From a virus, in IMG/VR virus record IMGVR_UViG_3300021090_000013, positions 1-64,000 of that record: 64,000 nucleotides of DNA. One strand, written 5' to 3'. Both the position numbers and the translations under genes were made by a program. Positions within the stretch are counted from its first letter, which is position 1. The number at the start of each line of letters is the position of its first letter. Below the pieces are notes generated by a model. It ran no database searches, had not been told where the DNA came from, and worked only from the letters and a program-made list of their open reading frames with translations. This document shows, piece by piece, positions 1-8,598 of this stretch.

Positions 1-102
1 GCCTTCTCGTCGCGAGCCCGAAATGGTTGCGATCCAAAGTTCTGGAGTGACGCTACGGAGCGCCGGATCCAAGCCGCCGGATCGCTCTGGTGGGGCTTAA
101 GG
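1..102. other. Left window edge upstream of small terminase
   Basis: No complete gene is present. Reading from base 2 gives an open frame ending at a TAA (98-100) just before the terminase start, so this may be the last residues of an upstream gene. Reading from base 1 stays open into the terminase frame, so an N-terminal extension of the terminase from outside the window cannot be excluded. A pac or cos site would be expected near here but none can be recognised by eye. Confidence 0.3.
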
Positions 103-519
103 ATGGCGCGCCCACGCAAGCCGACCGCCCTACGAGTGCTGACCGGAAAAGCCGGCCATCGCCCGCTCCCGAAGAATGAGCCGAAGCCTGAGTTAGGCGC
201 CGTGCCGCCGCCGTGGATGACGGCGCCGGGGGCCGTGGCTGAGTGGGACAGGATGGCTCCGCGCCTGCTCAAGCTGGGGCTGCTCACAGAGGTGGATGGC
301 GAGGCGCTGGCGTTGCTCTGCGGCCACCTGGCAGACGCTGGCGAGCAAATGCGCATGGCCCGGCCGGTGGACCCGCGGTTGACATCGGAGATCCGTCAGT
401 TCCTCGGGCAGTTCGGGCTCACGCCAGCATCACGGGCCAAGGTGACGAGCGCGAATCCGAAGGAAGACGTTGACCCGTTCGCAGCATGGAAGGTCCCGAG
501 TGGCGGCAAGAAAGGCTGA
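103..519 (+). CDS. Terminase small subunit, P27 family
   Basis: DNA-recognition subunit of the packaging motor, acting with the downstream large subunit. The 138 residues start with the P27-type opening (RPRKPTALRVLTGKAGHRPL), followed by the basic, proline-rich stretch and PPPWM. The helical middle (AEWDRMAPRLLKLGLLTEVDG) is also typical, and the C-terminus is the usual SxxxRxK-like region. It is slightly shorter than most family members. The start is the first ATG after a weak AAGG; the frame is open to the window edge, so the start is not certain. It overlaps the large subunit gene, as is normal for this pair. Confidence 0.85.
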   Translation: MARPRKPTALRVLTGKAGHRPLPKNEPKPELGAVPPPWMTAPGAVAEWDRMAPRLLKLGLLTEVDGEALALLCGHLADAGEQMRMARPVDPRLTSEIRQFLGQFGLTPASRAKVTSANPKEDVDPFAAWKVPSGGKKG

Positions 520-2263
520 CCAGACTACCGCCTACGCCCGTGGCGTGATCGCCGGGAAGATCCCCGCTGGCCGGTTGGTGATCCTCGCCTGCAAGCGCCA
601 CATCCGCGACCTCAAGGACGGGAAGCGGCGAGGGCTCGTGTGGGACCCTGGGGCGGCAGAGCGTGACATCGGGTTCTTTGCGAAGCTCTGTCACTACAAG
701 GGAGAGTGGGCGGGGAAGCCGCTGATCCTCTCTCCGTGGCAAGCGTTCATTGTCGGAAGCATCTTCGGCTGGAAGAACCGAGACGGGCTGCGCCGTTTCC
801 GAGAAGCCTATGAGGAGGTGCCGCGCAAGAACGGTAAGAGCACGAAGGACGCCGGCTTGGGAATCCGCCTCGCCTTCTTCGACGGCGAGCAAGGGGCCGA
901 GTGCTACTGCGCCGCGACCAAGAAGGACCAGGCGCGGATCATCTGGGGAGACGCGAAGCAGATGGTGCTTCGCACCCCGGCCCTTCGGAAGATGCTGCGC
1001 GTGTTCACCGGCAACCTATCATCCGAGGCGCTTGCGTCGAAGCTCGAGCCGCTTGGGGCCGACGAGGACACCATGGACGGTCTCAACGTGCATGCTGCGA
1101 TGATTGACGAGCTGCACGCGCACAAGACCTCGGGCGTTGTGGACGTGCTCAAGACCGCGACCGGATCGAGGCGCCAGCCACTCATCAAGTACGTCACGAC
1201 GGCCGGATACAACCGGGAGTCCATCTGTTGGAAGCTCCGAGACTACTCGGTCAAGGTGCTCGAGGGCTCGGTGGTAGATGACACCTTCTTTGCCTACATC
1301 GCCTGTGCCGACGAGGGCGACGACTACCGCGACCCGAAGACGTGGGCGAAAGCGAATCCAAATCTAGATGTATCCGTGAGCCGCACCGACCTCGCGCGCA
1401 AGGCAAAGCAGGCGGAGCACATGCCGGCGGCCCTCAACGCATTCTTGAGGCTGCACCTGAACGTCTGGACCGAACAAGCCGACCGCTGGGTAGATATGGA
1501 GGTATGGGACGGTTGCTCGGGTGCGGTCGACGAAGCCGCGCTCAGGGATCGTCACGCAGAGTGCTTCGGTGGCCTCGACATGGCGTCGGTGCGCGACCTG
1601 TCGGCGTTCGCTCTTGTCTTCCCCGACGAGGATGACGGCTTTGACGTGATCTGGAAGTTTTGGATTCCTCGCGAGAGCCTCGAACCAGGCAAGACTCACC
1701 GTAGCGAGCGGGAGAGATTACTCCTCCTGGGATGGGCGACACAGGGGTTCATCACGGTAACCGAGGGCAACGTCACCGACTACGACCTTGTCGAGCGCGA
1801 CATTTTCGAGGCGGCCGAGAGCTACCGAGTTCTAGAGATCGCGCATGACCGCTGGAACATCACTCAGCTCATCACGCATCTGCAAAACGAGTTCGGCACC
1901 GACGAGGATTCAGTGCCTCGCGTCATCGGGTTCGGTCAGGGCTTCCAGAGCATGAGCGCGCCGACCAAGGAGCTGGAGAAGCTACTCCTCGGTCGAAAGA
2001 TCCGGCACGGCGGGAACCCGGTAGCTCGATGGATGGCGGCCAACGTGGTCGTGCGCCAAGACCCGGCTGGCAACATGAAGCCCGACAAGGAGCGCTCAGC
2101 CGAGAAGATCGACGGCATCGTGGCGCTGGTGATGGCCCTGGGTCGTGCGATCACGCGGCCCACTGATGGCGAATCGGTCTATGACCAGCGCTTCACAGCG
2201 AATCGGGACCTCACGGAGAAAGGAAAGCAGGGGCCACCGCAGCCCCTAATCGACGCATGGTGA
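500..2263 (+). CDS. Terminase large subunit, HK97/P27-associated type
   Basis: ATPase-nuclease that pumps DNA into the prohead and cuts concatemers. The N-terminal ATPase domain shows a variant Walker A (EEVPRKNGKST) and a Walker B (AAMIDELHAHK). The C-terminal RNase H-fold nuclease has the expected acidic positions (GGLDMASVRDLSAF and a late DGIVALVMALG). GTG 500 is preferred: GGAAGG lies 7 bases upstream and the protein then starts just before the conserved TTAYARGVIAG. A TTG at 470 with its own AGGAAG is an alternative. At 587 residues the length is normal. It overlaps the small subunit gene by 20 bases. Confidence 0.93.
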   Translation: MAARKADQTTAYARGVIAGKIPAGRLVILACKRHIRDLKDGKRRGLVWDPGAAERDIGFFAKLCHYKGEWAGKPLILSPWQAFIVGSIFGWKNRDGLRRFREAYEEVPRKNGKSTKDAGLGIRLAFFDGEQGAECYCAATKKDQARIIWGDAKQMVLRTPALRKMLRVFTGNLSSEALASKLEPLGADEDTMDGLNVHAAMIDELHAHKTSGVVDVLKTATGSRRQPLIKYVTTAGYNRESICWKLRDYSVKVLEGSVVDDTFFAYIACADEGDDYRDPKTWAKANPNLDVSVSRTDLARKAKQAEHMPAALNAFLRLHLNVWTEQADRWVDMEVWDGCSGAVDEAALRDRHAECFGGLDMASVRDLSAFALVFPDEDDGFDVIWKFWIPRESLEPGKTHRSERERLLLLGWATQGFITVTEGNVTDYDLVERDIFEAAESYRVLEIAHDRWNITQLITHLQNEFGTDEDSVPRVIGFGQGFQSMSAPTKELEKLLLGRKIRHGGNPVARWMAANVVVRQDPAGNMKPDKERSAEKIDGIVALVMALGRAITRPTDGESVYDQRFTANRDLTEKGKQGPPQPLIDAW

Positions 2264-2412
2264 GACTCCAAGCCTCGGTTGTCGACCGTCTTGCCGTCCT
2301 CGCCGGTGCGGGGCTCGTCCTCTATGGCGTGTCCATGTGGTCACGACCAGCAGCCGTCATCCTCGCCGGGCTGTTCCTGTTGGCCGGCGCTCTATGGAGG
2401 ACTCGCCAGTGA
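2257..2412 (+). CDS. Small two-helix membrane protein between terminase and portal
   Basis: A 51-residue ORF starts inside the last codons of the large terminase (ATG overlapping its TGG-TGA end) and ends in a GTGA overlap with the portal start, so it is translationally coupled on both sides. It has two hydrophobic stretches (about residues 12-25 and 33-46) separated by SMWSRP. Small membrane proteins at this position are common in HK97-type phages; their role is unknown. No function is proposed. Confidence 0.6.
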   Translation: MVRLQASVVDRLAVLAGAGLVLYGVSMWSRPAAVILAGLFLLAGALWRTRQ

Positions 2413-3986
2413 CCAGCATGGTTTCGTGGCTTCTCGGTGTGCCGAAGGCGGGTGCTCTCGATGCGCTGGATGACCGGTACTATGAGCCGGCGAGTAGCCT
2501 CTCTCGTGCAGGCGTTCGGGTCTCCGCCGATTCGGCGATGAAGTCGTCTGCCGTTTACCGCTGCGTCTCGATCCTCGCGAACGTGCTGGCGATGTTTCCG
2601 AAGGCAATGTATGAGCACCTTGACCGAGGGCGTCGGCCGGCTCCAGACCATCCGCTCGACGAGATCATCAGCTTCCGCCCGAATCGCCGCCAGAACGCTT
2701 TCGTGTTCTGGCGCCAGGTCTGCTACCACCTGATGCTGCGCCAGAACGCGTTCGTCCAGATCATCCCCGGCGCCTCTGGCCGTGGTTGGGTTGGCGGGCT
2801 CGTCCCCCTGCACCCGGATCGCATCCGGGGACCAGAGGAGCTTCCAGACGGCTCCTTACGCTACCTATACCAGCGCCCGAACGGAGGACCTGCGGTTCCC
2901 ATGATCGGCGGAATCGACATCTGGCACCTACACGGCCTGAGTTCAGACGGGCTCAAGGGCCTGTCGATGCTCGACGTAGCCGACGACTCTATCGGTCTGT
3001 CCCTTGCGGCTGAGCGTCACGCGGCTCGGTTCTTCCAGCGCGGGGTGAAGCCGACCGGGATCTTGCAGCACGAGAAGACGCTCAAGGCCGAGACCGCGCG
3101 GGAGATGAGCGAATCGTTCGGGCGCGTCTACGGCGGCGAAGAGGGGACCGGTAAGGTTCCGGTCCTCTGGGAGGGGATGAAGTTCAACCCCATCTCGATG
3201 ACCTTGAAAGACGCCGAGTTCTTGGACTCGCGGAAGTTCTCGGTGTCTGAGATCGCTCGGTGGTTCGGCGTGCCGCCCCACATGGTTGGCGATGTCGAGC
3301 GCAGCACGTCTTGGGGAACCGGGATTGAGCAACAGGGGCTCCACTTCCTGATCTACTCTCTCCTGCCCTGGATCGAGTTGATCGAGCAGTCCATCCGGTT
3401 CACGCTCGTGGTGCAGCCCGACAAGTTCTACCCGAAGTTCAACGTCAACGCGATCTTGCGGATGGACGCGAAGGCGCAGGCCGACGTGTTCGCGATCTTG
3501 GTCGACAAGGGCATCCTCAACCCTAACGAGTGCCGCGAGCTGCTGGAGCGCAACCCGCGCAAGGGCGGCGACGAGTACGCGAAGCCAGGCGCCGCGCAAC
3601 CGCCTCCGGCGCCGTCCTTGCCCGATGCGATGCGTCCAATGGAGCCGGACTCTGACGAGGTTGACGCAGCCCGGGCCCTCGCAACCGCCAGCGCGATCGC
3701 GCACGCGCGGGCCCTGGAGCTACTCGACGAGGAGCGCCAGTCCCTCTCCCGGCTCGCCAAGGAGCACGCCAAGCAGGGCGAGGCGTTCCGGGCGGCAGCC
3801 GCTCGCTTCTACGGCCACTTTTCGGGCCGCGTCTCGGTGGCTATGGCCTGCGACAAGACCTCGGCCAAGGGCTGGTGTGAGACCAGGCGCGGCCTTGTGC
3901 TCTCGGATGGGATTGCCGGACTGACGGACCAGAACCAGGCGGCAGCGGCGCTCGTCGCCATTGCCCTGAATGGAGGGCCCGCATGA
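2409..3986 (+). CDS. Portal protein, HK97 family
   Basis: Forms the dodecameric ring at one capsid vertex through which DNA enters and to which the connector binds. The 525 residues carry the family core: SSAVYRCVSILANVLAMFP, then NRRQNAFVFWRQVCYHLMLR, then GVPPHMVGDVERSTSWG near residue 295. GTG 2409 is chosen over the in-frame ATG 2394 because GGAGG at 2397-2401 is correctly spaced for it and because it makes a GTGA overlap with the preceding small gene. The C-terminal 130 residues are rich in alanine and charge and less conserved, as usual. Confidence 0.93.
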   Translation: MTSMVSWLLGVPKAGALDALDDRYYEPASSLSRAGVRVSADSAMKSSAVYRCVSILANVLAMFPKAMYEHLDRGRRPAPDHPLDEIISFRPNRRQNAFVFWRQVCYHLMLRQNAFVQIIPGASGRGWVGGLVPLHPDRIRGPEELPDGSLRYLYQRPNGGPAVPMIGGIDIWHLHGLSSDGLKGLSMLDVADDSIGLSLAAERHAARFFQRGVKPTGILQHEKTLKAETAREMSESFGRVYGGEEGTGKVPVLWEGMKFNPISMTLKDAEFLDSRKFSVSEIARWFGVPPHMVGDVERSTSWGTGIEQQGLHFLIYSLLPWIELIEQSIRFTLVVQPDKFYPKFNVNAILRMDAKAQADVFAILVDKGILNPNECRELLERNPRKGGDEYAKPGAAQPPPAPSLPDAMRPMEPDSDEVDAARALATASAIAHARALELLDEERQSLSRLAKEHAKQGEAFRAAAARFYGHFSGRVSVAMACDKTSAKGWCETRRGLVLSDGIAGLTDQNQAAAALVAIALNGGPA

Positions 3987-4276
3987 ACGAGCGGATGACT
4001 GAGGCAGAGCTGTTGGAGGCCGAAGAGATAGTCAGGGCGGCCGAACATGATGCCGCTCCTCTCCGTCTGGAAATCCTTGATGTTGCAAAACAAGCGGTCG
4101 CCGAGGTGCGCCGGCTGCGGGGCCTACTCAAGCCTTTCTCCGGAAACGTAGGCTATGACACCTGCTGCATTGGCTGCGGCGACGCCATGCATGCAATGGG
4201 CGAGCCGGGACATAGCCCTGAGTGCCCATGGATACCACTGGAAGCCGAGGCGAGCGCGATCCGCGCTGAGGAGTGA
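3983..4276 (+). CDS. Small zinc-finger-like protein between portal and protease
   Basis: 97 residues, starting in an ATGA overlap with the portal gene. The N-terminal two thirds is an acidic helix (TEAELLEAEEIVRAAEHDA). The C-terminus has CCIGCGDAMHAMGEPGHSPECPW, a C-x2-C/H/C pattern that could bind one zinc ion. This C/H arrangement is often seen in small phage proteins of unknown function. Position inside the packaging-capsid operon is clear, but no head role is known. Confidence 0.7.
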   Translation: MNERMTEAELLEAEEIVRAAEHDAAPLRLEILDVAKQAVAEVRRLRGLLKPFSGNVGYDTCCIGCGDAMHAMGEPGHSPECPWIPLEAEASAIRAEE

Positions 4277-4280
4277 CGCC

Positions 4281-5258
4281 ATGTTGAGCCTGCTTCATGC
4301 CGTAGCTGGTCGCCCCTGGGCGATCCAGGCCGAGATAGCGTTCCACATCCGGGGCTTGCTGGCCAAGGAGGGGATCGCCGGCCTACGCCATCTCGCGGAG
4401 CTCAAGAGCGGCGTCCACGCCTTCGACGAGGACCGACCGCGCGCCGCCAGTCGCCAAGCGTTCATGGACACGGGCGGCACCGTGGCGGTCATCCCGGTCA
4501 TCGGTACGCTGACCCAGCGCGGAGACATGATCGGCAGCGCCCAGACGCGGTCGACCGCCGAGATCGCTGCCGAGGTGCGGGCGGCCGCTGCCGAGCCATC
4601 AGTCGACGGCATCTTGCTTGAGATCGACTCCCCGGGCGGGGAAGTGTTCGGCATCCCCGAAGCGTGGGCTTCGATACGCGAGTCCGGCCGGATGAAGCCG
4701 GTCGTAGCGCACGCGAACAGCATCGCGGCTTCAGCGGCTCTCTACCTGGCGAGCGCGGCCAATGAGTTCTGGATCACGCCCAGCGGCGAGGCGGGTAGCG
4801 TGGGCGTCTACGCGCTCCACGTGGACATGGGCAAGGCTCTGGAGAGCATGGGTGAAGCCTGGGACTTCATCGTGGCCTCCAAGAGCCCCTACAAGATCGA
4901 GGGCAACCCATCAGGCCCGCTCACCGACGAAGCCAGGGGATACCTCCAGCGGAACATCGACCGCTATATGGGCATGTTCCTGCGCGACCTCGCCCGCGGC
5001 CGCGGCGTGTCGGAGAAGCGCGTTGAAGCGGACTTCGGGGGCGGCCGGATGCTGAATCCAGCCCAGGCTGTCGCTGTGGGGATGGCTGATGGGGTGGCCA
5101 GCTTCGATCAAGCCGTCAGGCGATCGGCAGACCTCGGGCGCCATCGCGGAGGCGGCCCCCGGGCGGACCTTGCAGGGCCAGAACCGGTCGCGGAAGATCC
5201 TGCCGCTCTTGCGGCCTGGGCAGCTCTTGCCGGCGTGAAATTGGAGGGACTCGAATGA
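4281..5258 (+). CDS. Head maturation protease, S49 (SppA-like) family
   Basis: Serine-lysine protease expected to trim the scaffold-like N-terminus of the capsid protein. The 325 residues show ILLEIDSPGGEVFG (oxyanion region, about 111-124), SIAASAALYLASAA with the likely nucleophile Ser151, and SKSPYKIEGNP with the catalytic lysine (Lys201 or Lys205). ATG 4281 is chosen because GAGGAG precedes it; the longer open frame upstream overlaps the zinc-finger gene and lacks family similarity. It ends in an ATGA overlap with the next gene. Order portal-protease-capsid is standard for HK97-like phages. Confidence 0.92.
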   Translation: MLSLLHAVAGRPWAIQAEIAFHIRGLLAKEGIAGLRHLAELKSGVHAFDEDRPRAASRQAFMDTGGTVAVIPVIGTLTQRGDMIGSAQTRSTAEIAAEVRAAAAEPSVDGILLEIDSPGGEVFGIPEAWASIRESGRMKPVVAHANSIAASAALYLASAANEFWITPSGEAGSVGVYALHVDMGKALESMGEAWDFIVASKSPYKIEGNPSGPLTDEARGYLQRNIDRYMGMFLRDLARGRGVSEKRVEADFGGGRMLNPAQAVAVGMADGVASFDQAVRRSADLGRHRGGGPRADLAGPEPVAEDPAALAAWAALAGVKLEGLE

Positions 5259-5647
5259 GCGTACTTGTGGCAACCCCGCTTGAGGCCGCCGGTGTCAATC
5301 TCTGCACGACGCTGACCGGTAACGTCGACTCCACGAACACGATGGACCGCGGCTACACCCTCGGGGGCCCGTCCCTCCTGCGGGTAACCTCGACCATCGG
5401 GGCGGGGCCGACCGTGAAGTTCGACATCCAGGGCTCGATGGATGGTGTCGTGTTCTTCAACGTCCCCTATAGCCTGATCGCCACGCCGGAGACCTGGGTG
5501 GTGGCGCAGATCACGATCACGACGGCGGTCACTGCCTACTACGTCCTCAAGGGCAATGTGCCCTGGAAGTACCTCAAGACAGTGATGAGCCTGAACACGA
5601 ACGTGACTCTCACCGTGGACGCCTGGCCCACGTATTACAAGGGCTAA
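5255..5647 (+). CDS. Putative capsid-associated or decoration protein
   Basis: 130 residues, beta-rich and low in charge, with many T, V and S residues (for example TVKFDIQGSMDGVVFFNVPY). It overlaps the protease gene by ATGA and precedes the capsid gene. The composition and position suggest a small virion protein such as a head decoration subunit, but no family is recognised. The stop is followed by a promoter and structured leader, so it is the last gene of the first transcription unit. Confidence 0.6.
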   Translation: MSVLVATPLEAAGVNLCTTLTGNVDSTNTMDRGYTLGGPSLLRVTSTIGAGPTVKFDIQGSMDGVVFFNVPYSLIATPETWVVAQITITTAVTAYYVLKGNVPWKYLKTVMSLNTNVTLTVDAWPTYYKG

Positions 5648-5670
5648 GAATGGGGGGGCTTGACAGCCTA

Positions 5671-5679
5671 TGGTATAAT
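5671..5679 (+). promoter_or_regulatory. Extended -10 promoter upstream of capsid gene
   Basis: TGG followed by a perfect TATAAT (5674-5679) makes a strong extended -10 element. A TTGACA at 5660-5665 lies only 8 bases upstream of the hexamer, too close to act as a normal -35, so recognition is probably through the extended -10. The expected start of transcription is near 5686, in the intergenic region ahead of the structured leader and capsid gene. Confidence 0.65.
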
Positions 5680-5685
5680 CCTCAG

Positions 5686-5813
5686 TGACGTAGAAAGGGC
5701 TCCGGTCGCCTCAGCCTTCGGGCCTCTCCGACCGACCATCGCAGCACCGCGCCACTGGCGCCCCTGCTGTTTCGGCATCTGACGTTTTTCAGGTGCCGGC
5801 CAGGGGCGCTTTT
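5686..5813 (+). ncRNA. Structured leader or small RNA upstream of capsid gene
   Basis: The 127 bases from the predicted transcription start to the T-run hold no good ORF but strong secondary structure. One hairpin has CGGTCG pairing with CGACCG around 5703-5734 and encloses GCC-TTCG-GGC, a UUCG tetraloop. A second, long terminator-like double stem follows. Without read-through the product would be a short RNA; with read-through it is the 5' leader of the capsid mRNA. No Rfam family is recognised. Confidence 0.5.
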
Positions 5814-5820
5814 GCTTTTC
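5757..5820 (+). terminator. Rho-independent terminator or attenuator before capsid gene
   Basis: GCGCCCCTG (5758-5766) pairs perfectly with CAGGGGCGC (5801-5809). Inside it CGGCATCTG (5773-5781) pairs with CAGGTGCCG (5790-5798) with a single G-U. TTTTGCTTTT follows directly. This is a strong intrinsic terminator placed 25 bases before the capsid start codon, so capsid expression must come from read-through, antitermination or attenuation. Confidence 0.7.
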
Positions 5821-5844
5821 CGGGCCGGCGCATCAGGAGCTGCG

Positions 5845-7227
5845 ATGGAACGACTAAAGGAACTCGAAGTCGATCGCGAGGATCGGCGCGCCCAGGTGAA
5901 GGAGATCCTGACCGCGGCCGGCAAGGACAAGCGGACCTTGTCCGAGGACGAGCGGCAGAAGGCCGCGACCCTCACCAAGGAACTCGAGCAGATCGAAGCG
6001 ACGATCAAGCTCGAGGAGCAGACGCTCGACTGGAACCGGACCTCAGCCGTTGCGGTCGATCGCCCCGCCGGCGAGGTGACCAAGCCGTTCAAGCCCTACG
6101 CTGCGGGTCTCGGGGGTGCCAAGAACCCCTGGGGAGATTGCAGCAACGAACGCGGGCTGCAGATGGCATTCGGCAGCTTCTTGCAGGCCGTGGCGTCGTG
6201 CGCCAAGGGTGGCCCATCAGACCCCCGCCTCTCCATGATGCCGATGGCTGCCGCCAGCGGCCTCAACACGTCGGTGGGCTCCGAGGGCGGCTTCCTCGTC
6301 CGCACCGACTTCTCGACTGCGCTACTGGCGCGGGCGATGGGGGAATCAGTCCTAGCCAATCGCTGCACCACGATCGACATAGGGGACGGTTCGGATGGCA
6401 TCGAACTGCCCTACATCGACGAGACCAGCCGGGCGACCGGCTCTCGCTGGGGCGGCGTCCAGGTCTACCGGCGCGCCGAGGCGGACACCGTCACCGCGTC
6501 CAAGCCGAAGCTCGGAATGCTGGAGATTCGGCTGGAAGACCTGATGGGAATCTGCTACGCGACCGACCGCTCCCTGCGTGACGCGACCAGCCTCGGTCAG
6601 ATCATCCAGACGGCGTTCTCGTCCGAGTTCGCCTTCCGCGTCGACGACGAGATCATCCGTGGTTCTGGCGCCGGGCAGTGCCAGGGCCTGCTGTCCTCGG
6701 GGGCCCTCGTGAGCCAGGCAAAGGAAACGGTCCCCGCCCAGCTCGCGGACACGTTCATCACCGAGAACGCGCTGAAGATGCGTTCGAGGATGCCCGCCAG
6801 GCTCCGCAGCGACGGCGCATGGTACATCAACATGGAGTTGGAACCGCAACTCCCGATGATGACCGTCAAGGTTCTCAACGTGGCTGGCACCGAGTGGGTC
6901 GGCGGAGGCGCTCCGATCTACATGCCGGCGAACGGTCTCGCTGGCCAGCAGCACGACACGCTCTTTGGGAAGCCGATCATTCCCATCGAGCAGTGCGCGG
7001 CCATCGGAGACAAGGGTGACGTCTTCTTCCTCGCCCTCCGCGAATATCTGCTCATCCGCAAGGGTGCGCTGGAGACGGCGGAATCCATCCACGTGCGCTT
7101 TCTCTACGGGGAGAACACGTTCCGCTTCACCTATCGAATCAACGGGGCTCCGGCCTGGAAGACCAGCCTGGCTCCCTACAAGGGCACGCTGGCCCTCAGC
7201 CCCTTCGTCACACTCGACGCGCGGTAA
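5845..7227 (+). CDS. Major capsid protein, HK97 fold
   Basis: 460 residues. The N-terminal ~110 residues are charged and coiled-coil-like (the delta domain that acts as an internal scaffold and is removed by the S49 protease). The mature domain begins near the SEGGFLVRTDFS segment. Typical HK97-family landmarks follow: TDRSLRDATSLGQIIQTAFS, the DDEIIRGSGAGQCQGLL turn, and GKPIIPIEQCAAIGDKGDV near the C-terminus. ATG 5845 is chosen because it has AGGAG 6 bases upstream; an in-frame TTG at 5812 lies inside the terminator T-run and is unlikely. Confidence 0.93.
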   Translation: MERLKELEVDREDRRAQVKEILTAAGKDKRTLSEDERQKAATLTKELEQIEATIKLEEQTLDWNRTSAVAVDRPAGEVTKPFKPYAAGLGGAKNPWGDCSNERGLQMAFGSFLQAVASCAKGGPSDPRLSMMPMAAASGLNTSVGSEGGFLVRTDFSTALLARAMGESVLANRCTTIDIGDGSDGIELPYIDETSRATGSRWGGVQVYRRAEADTVTASKPKLGMLEIRLEDLMGICYATDRSLRDATSLGQIIQTAFSSEFAFRVDDEIIRGSGAGQCQGLLSSGALVSQAKETVPAQLADTFITENALKMRSRMPARLRSDGAWYINMELEPQLPMMTVKVLNVAGTEWVGGGAPIYMPANGLAGQQHDTLFGKPIIPIEQCAAIGDKGDVFFLALREYLLIRKGALETAESIHVRFLYGENTFRFTYRINGAPAWKTSLAPYKGTLALSPFVTLDAR

Positions 7228-7239
7228 GGAGCAAAGGTC

Positions 7240-7728
7240 ATGTCCCATCTCTGCATTCCACAGGACGCCGTACCGTTCTCGCTCCTCCCGCCGGCAGCCG
7301 ATGCCGCTGGGCGGACCTCGGTCTACAAGAGCCTCAAGGGCGCTGTCAAGGCGTGGATCGTCGTCTATATCAACCAGGGGGCCGCGAACACCGTCCTCCT
7401 GAGCCCGATGCAGGCGCTGAACGTGTCCGCCGGTTCAGCCATTGCCTGCCGGGCCTGCCGCATCTACTCGAAGCTCACTGCGGCGACGGTGGACTTCACG
7501 CAGGACACCGAGGCCACCACCTACACCACGGACGCCGGAACCGACGCCAAGGTGATCATCTTCGAGATCGACCCGAACAAGAGCCTGACCCCCGAACACG
7601 CCACCGGCGTCTACGACTGCGTCGCTGTGTCGACTGGAGCCAGCGCCGCCGCCAACATCACCTCGGCGATGCTCTGGATTCAGCCGAAGCACCAGGGCAC
7701 CGGGATCACCAACGTTCTGGCTGACTAG
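7240..7728 (+). CDS. Putative virion protein downstream of capsid
   Basis: 162 residues with a clear start (GGAGCAAAGGTC before ATG). It is beta-rich, with many alanines and threonines and few charges, resembling small structural or decoration proteins. Its place right after the capsid gene supports a head role. No family is recognised. Confidence 0.6.
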   Translation: MSHLCIPQDAVPFSLLPPAADAAGRTSVYKSLKGAVKAWIVVYINQGAANTVLLSPMQALNVSAGSAIACRACRIYSKLTAATVDFTQDTEATTYTTDAGTDAKVIIFEIDPNKSLTPEHATGVYDCVAVSTGASAAANITSAMLWIQPKHQGTGITNVLAD

Positions 7729-7748
7729 GCGGGGGTTCGTGACAAGGC

Positions 7749-7784
7749 GCTCCCGCGCGTGGGTTAAGGCTCTCGCGCGGGGGC
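7749..7784 (+). other. Intercistronic hairpin
   Basis: GCTCCCGCGCG (7749-7759) pairs with CGCGCGGGGGC (7774-7784), 11 base pairs with one G-U, around a 14-base loop. No T-run follows, so it is not a standard terminator; it may stabilise the capsid mRNA 3' end or mark a processing site. Confidence 0.5.
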
Positions 7785-7807
7785 GGCATCGCAAGAGGAG
7801 ATGAGCG

Positions 7808-8032
7808 ATGAAGGTTCGGATTCTGAGCGGTAGTCAGGCCGGTGCCGTCGTCGAGCAAGAGCAGACCGAGGCCGAGTCCAACATCTCGACCGGATTCGCC
7901 GAGGCCGTGACGGACGGCTTCGTCGAGTGGGGACCTGGCCCTGGGCTCCCGGTGCTGCTCCATCAGGACCAGGTCATTCCAGCCGAAGCAGAGCCCGAGA
8001 AGAAGCCCGAGAAGGCGAAGCACGGACGGTAG
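7808..8032 (+). CDS. Small head protein of unknown function
   Basis: 74 residues, starting after AAGAGGAGATGAGCG. The first half is a compact beta-type segment (MKVRILSGSQAGAVVEQEQ); the last 20 residues are a charged tail with EPEKKPEKAKHGR. Genes of this size often sit between capsid and connector in HK97-like phages. No function is recognised. Confidence 0.55.
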   Translation: MKVRILSGSQAGAVVEQEQTEAESNISTGFAEAVTDGFVEWGPGPGLPVLLHQDQVIPAEAEPEKKPEKAKHGR

Positions 8033-8034
8033 CT

Positions 8035-8598
8035 GTGGACTCGAACCTCTATCTCGTCACTGCTCCAGCTACGGAGCCGGTGAGTCTCGACGAGGTGAGA
8101 GCGCAGGCTCGGGCCGGCGTCGAAGAGGACACCTACCTTGCCACCCTGGGCAAGGCTGCCCGGGAGTGGGCGGAGGCGTTCACGGCCAGGGCGTTCATCA
8201 CTCAGACGTGGGAACTCAAGCTCCACTGTTTCCCGGATGGCGCGATCGAGCTGCCGAAACCTCCGCTGGTTTCGGTCACCTCGGTCACGTATCTCGACAC
8301 GTCTAACGTCGAGCAGACGTGGCACGTCAGCCAATACATCGTGACCGGGATCGCCGCCGAGACCGCCCGCGGAAAGATTCAGCCGGAGTGGGGGATCGTT
8401 TATCCCTCCACCCTTCGCGTTCCCGATGCGGTGCGGGTCGTGTTCGTAGCCGGATATGGAGCGGCTTCCTTGGTTCCGCAGGGGATCAAGAACGCACTCC
8501 TACTCCACGCGGCCGAGGCGTTCCAGAACCGAGAGCGGCCGGACTTCTCGCTCGCCGAGAACACCATCTGGCCATGGGTTCAGACGAGGTTCGACTGA
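8035..8598 (+). CDS. Head-tail connector, gp6-like
   Basis: 187 residues beginning at a GTG 2 bases after the previous stop. The N-terminus (TAPATEPVSLDEVRAQARA) and the block EWAEAFTARAFITQTWEL match the gp6-like connector family, whose members form the ring below the portal. Later VYPSTLRVPDAVRVVFVAGYG and AILLHAAEAFQ-type helices are also typical. The longer open frame upstream overlaps the previous gene and is not used. Confidence 0.85.
   Translation: MDSNLYLVTAPATEPVSLDEVRAQARAGVEEDTYLATLGKAAREWAEAFTARAFITQTWELKLHCFPDGAIELPKPPLVSVTSVTYLDTSNVEQTWHVSQYIVTGIAAETARGKIQPEWGIVYPSTLRVPDAVRVVFVAGYGAASLVPQGIKNALLLHAAEAFQNRERPDFSLAENTIWPWVQTRFD

Noticed and set aside
419-892. Long minus-strand frame opposite the terminase
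   Set aside because: GC-rich shadow of the plus-strand gene; it starts inside two overlapping terminase genes and has no family features or ribosome site.
5660-5679. TTGACA-8-TATAAT as a normal sigma-70 promoter
   Set aside because: The 8-base spacing is far from 16-18. Only the extended -10 part is kept as a promoter element.
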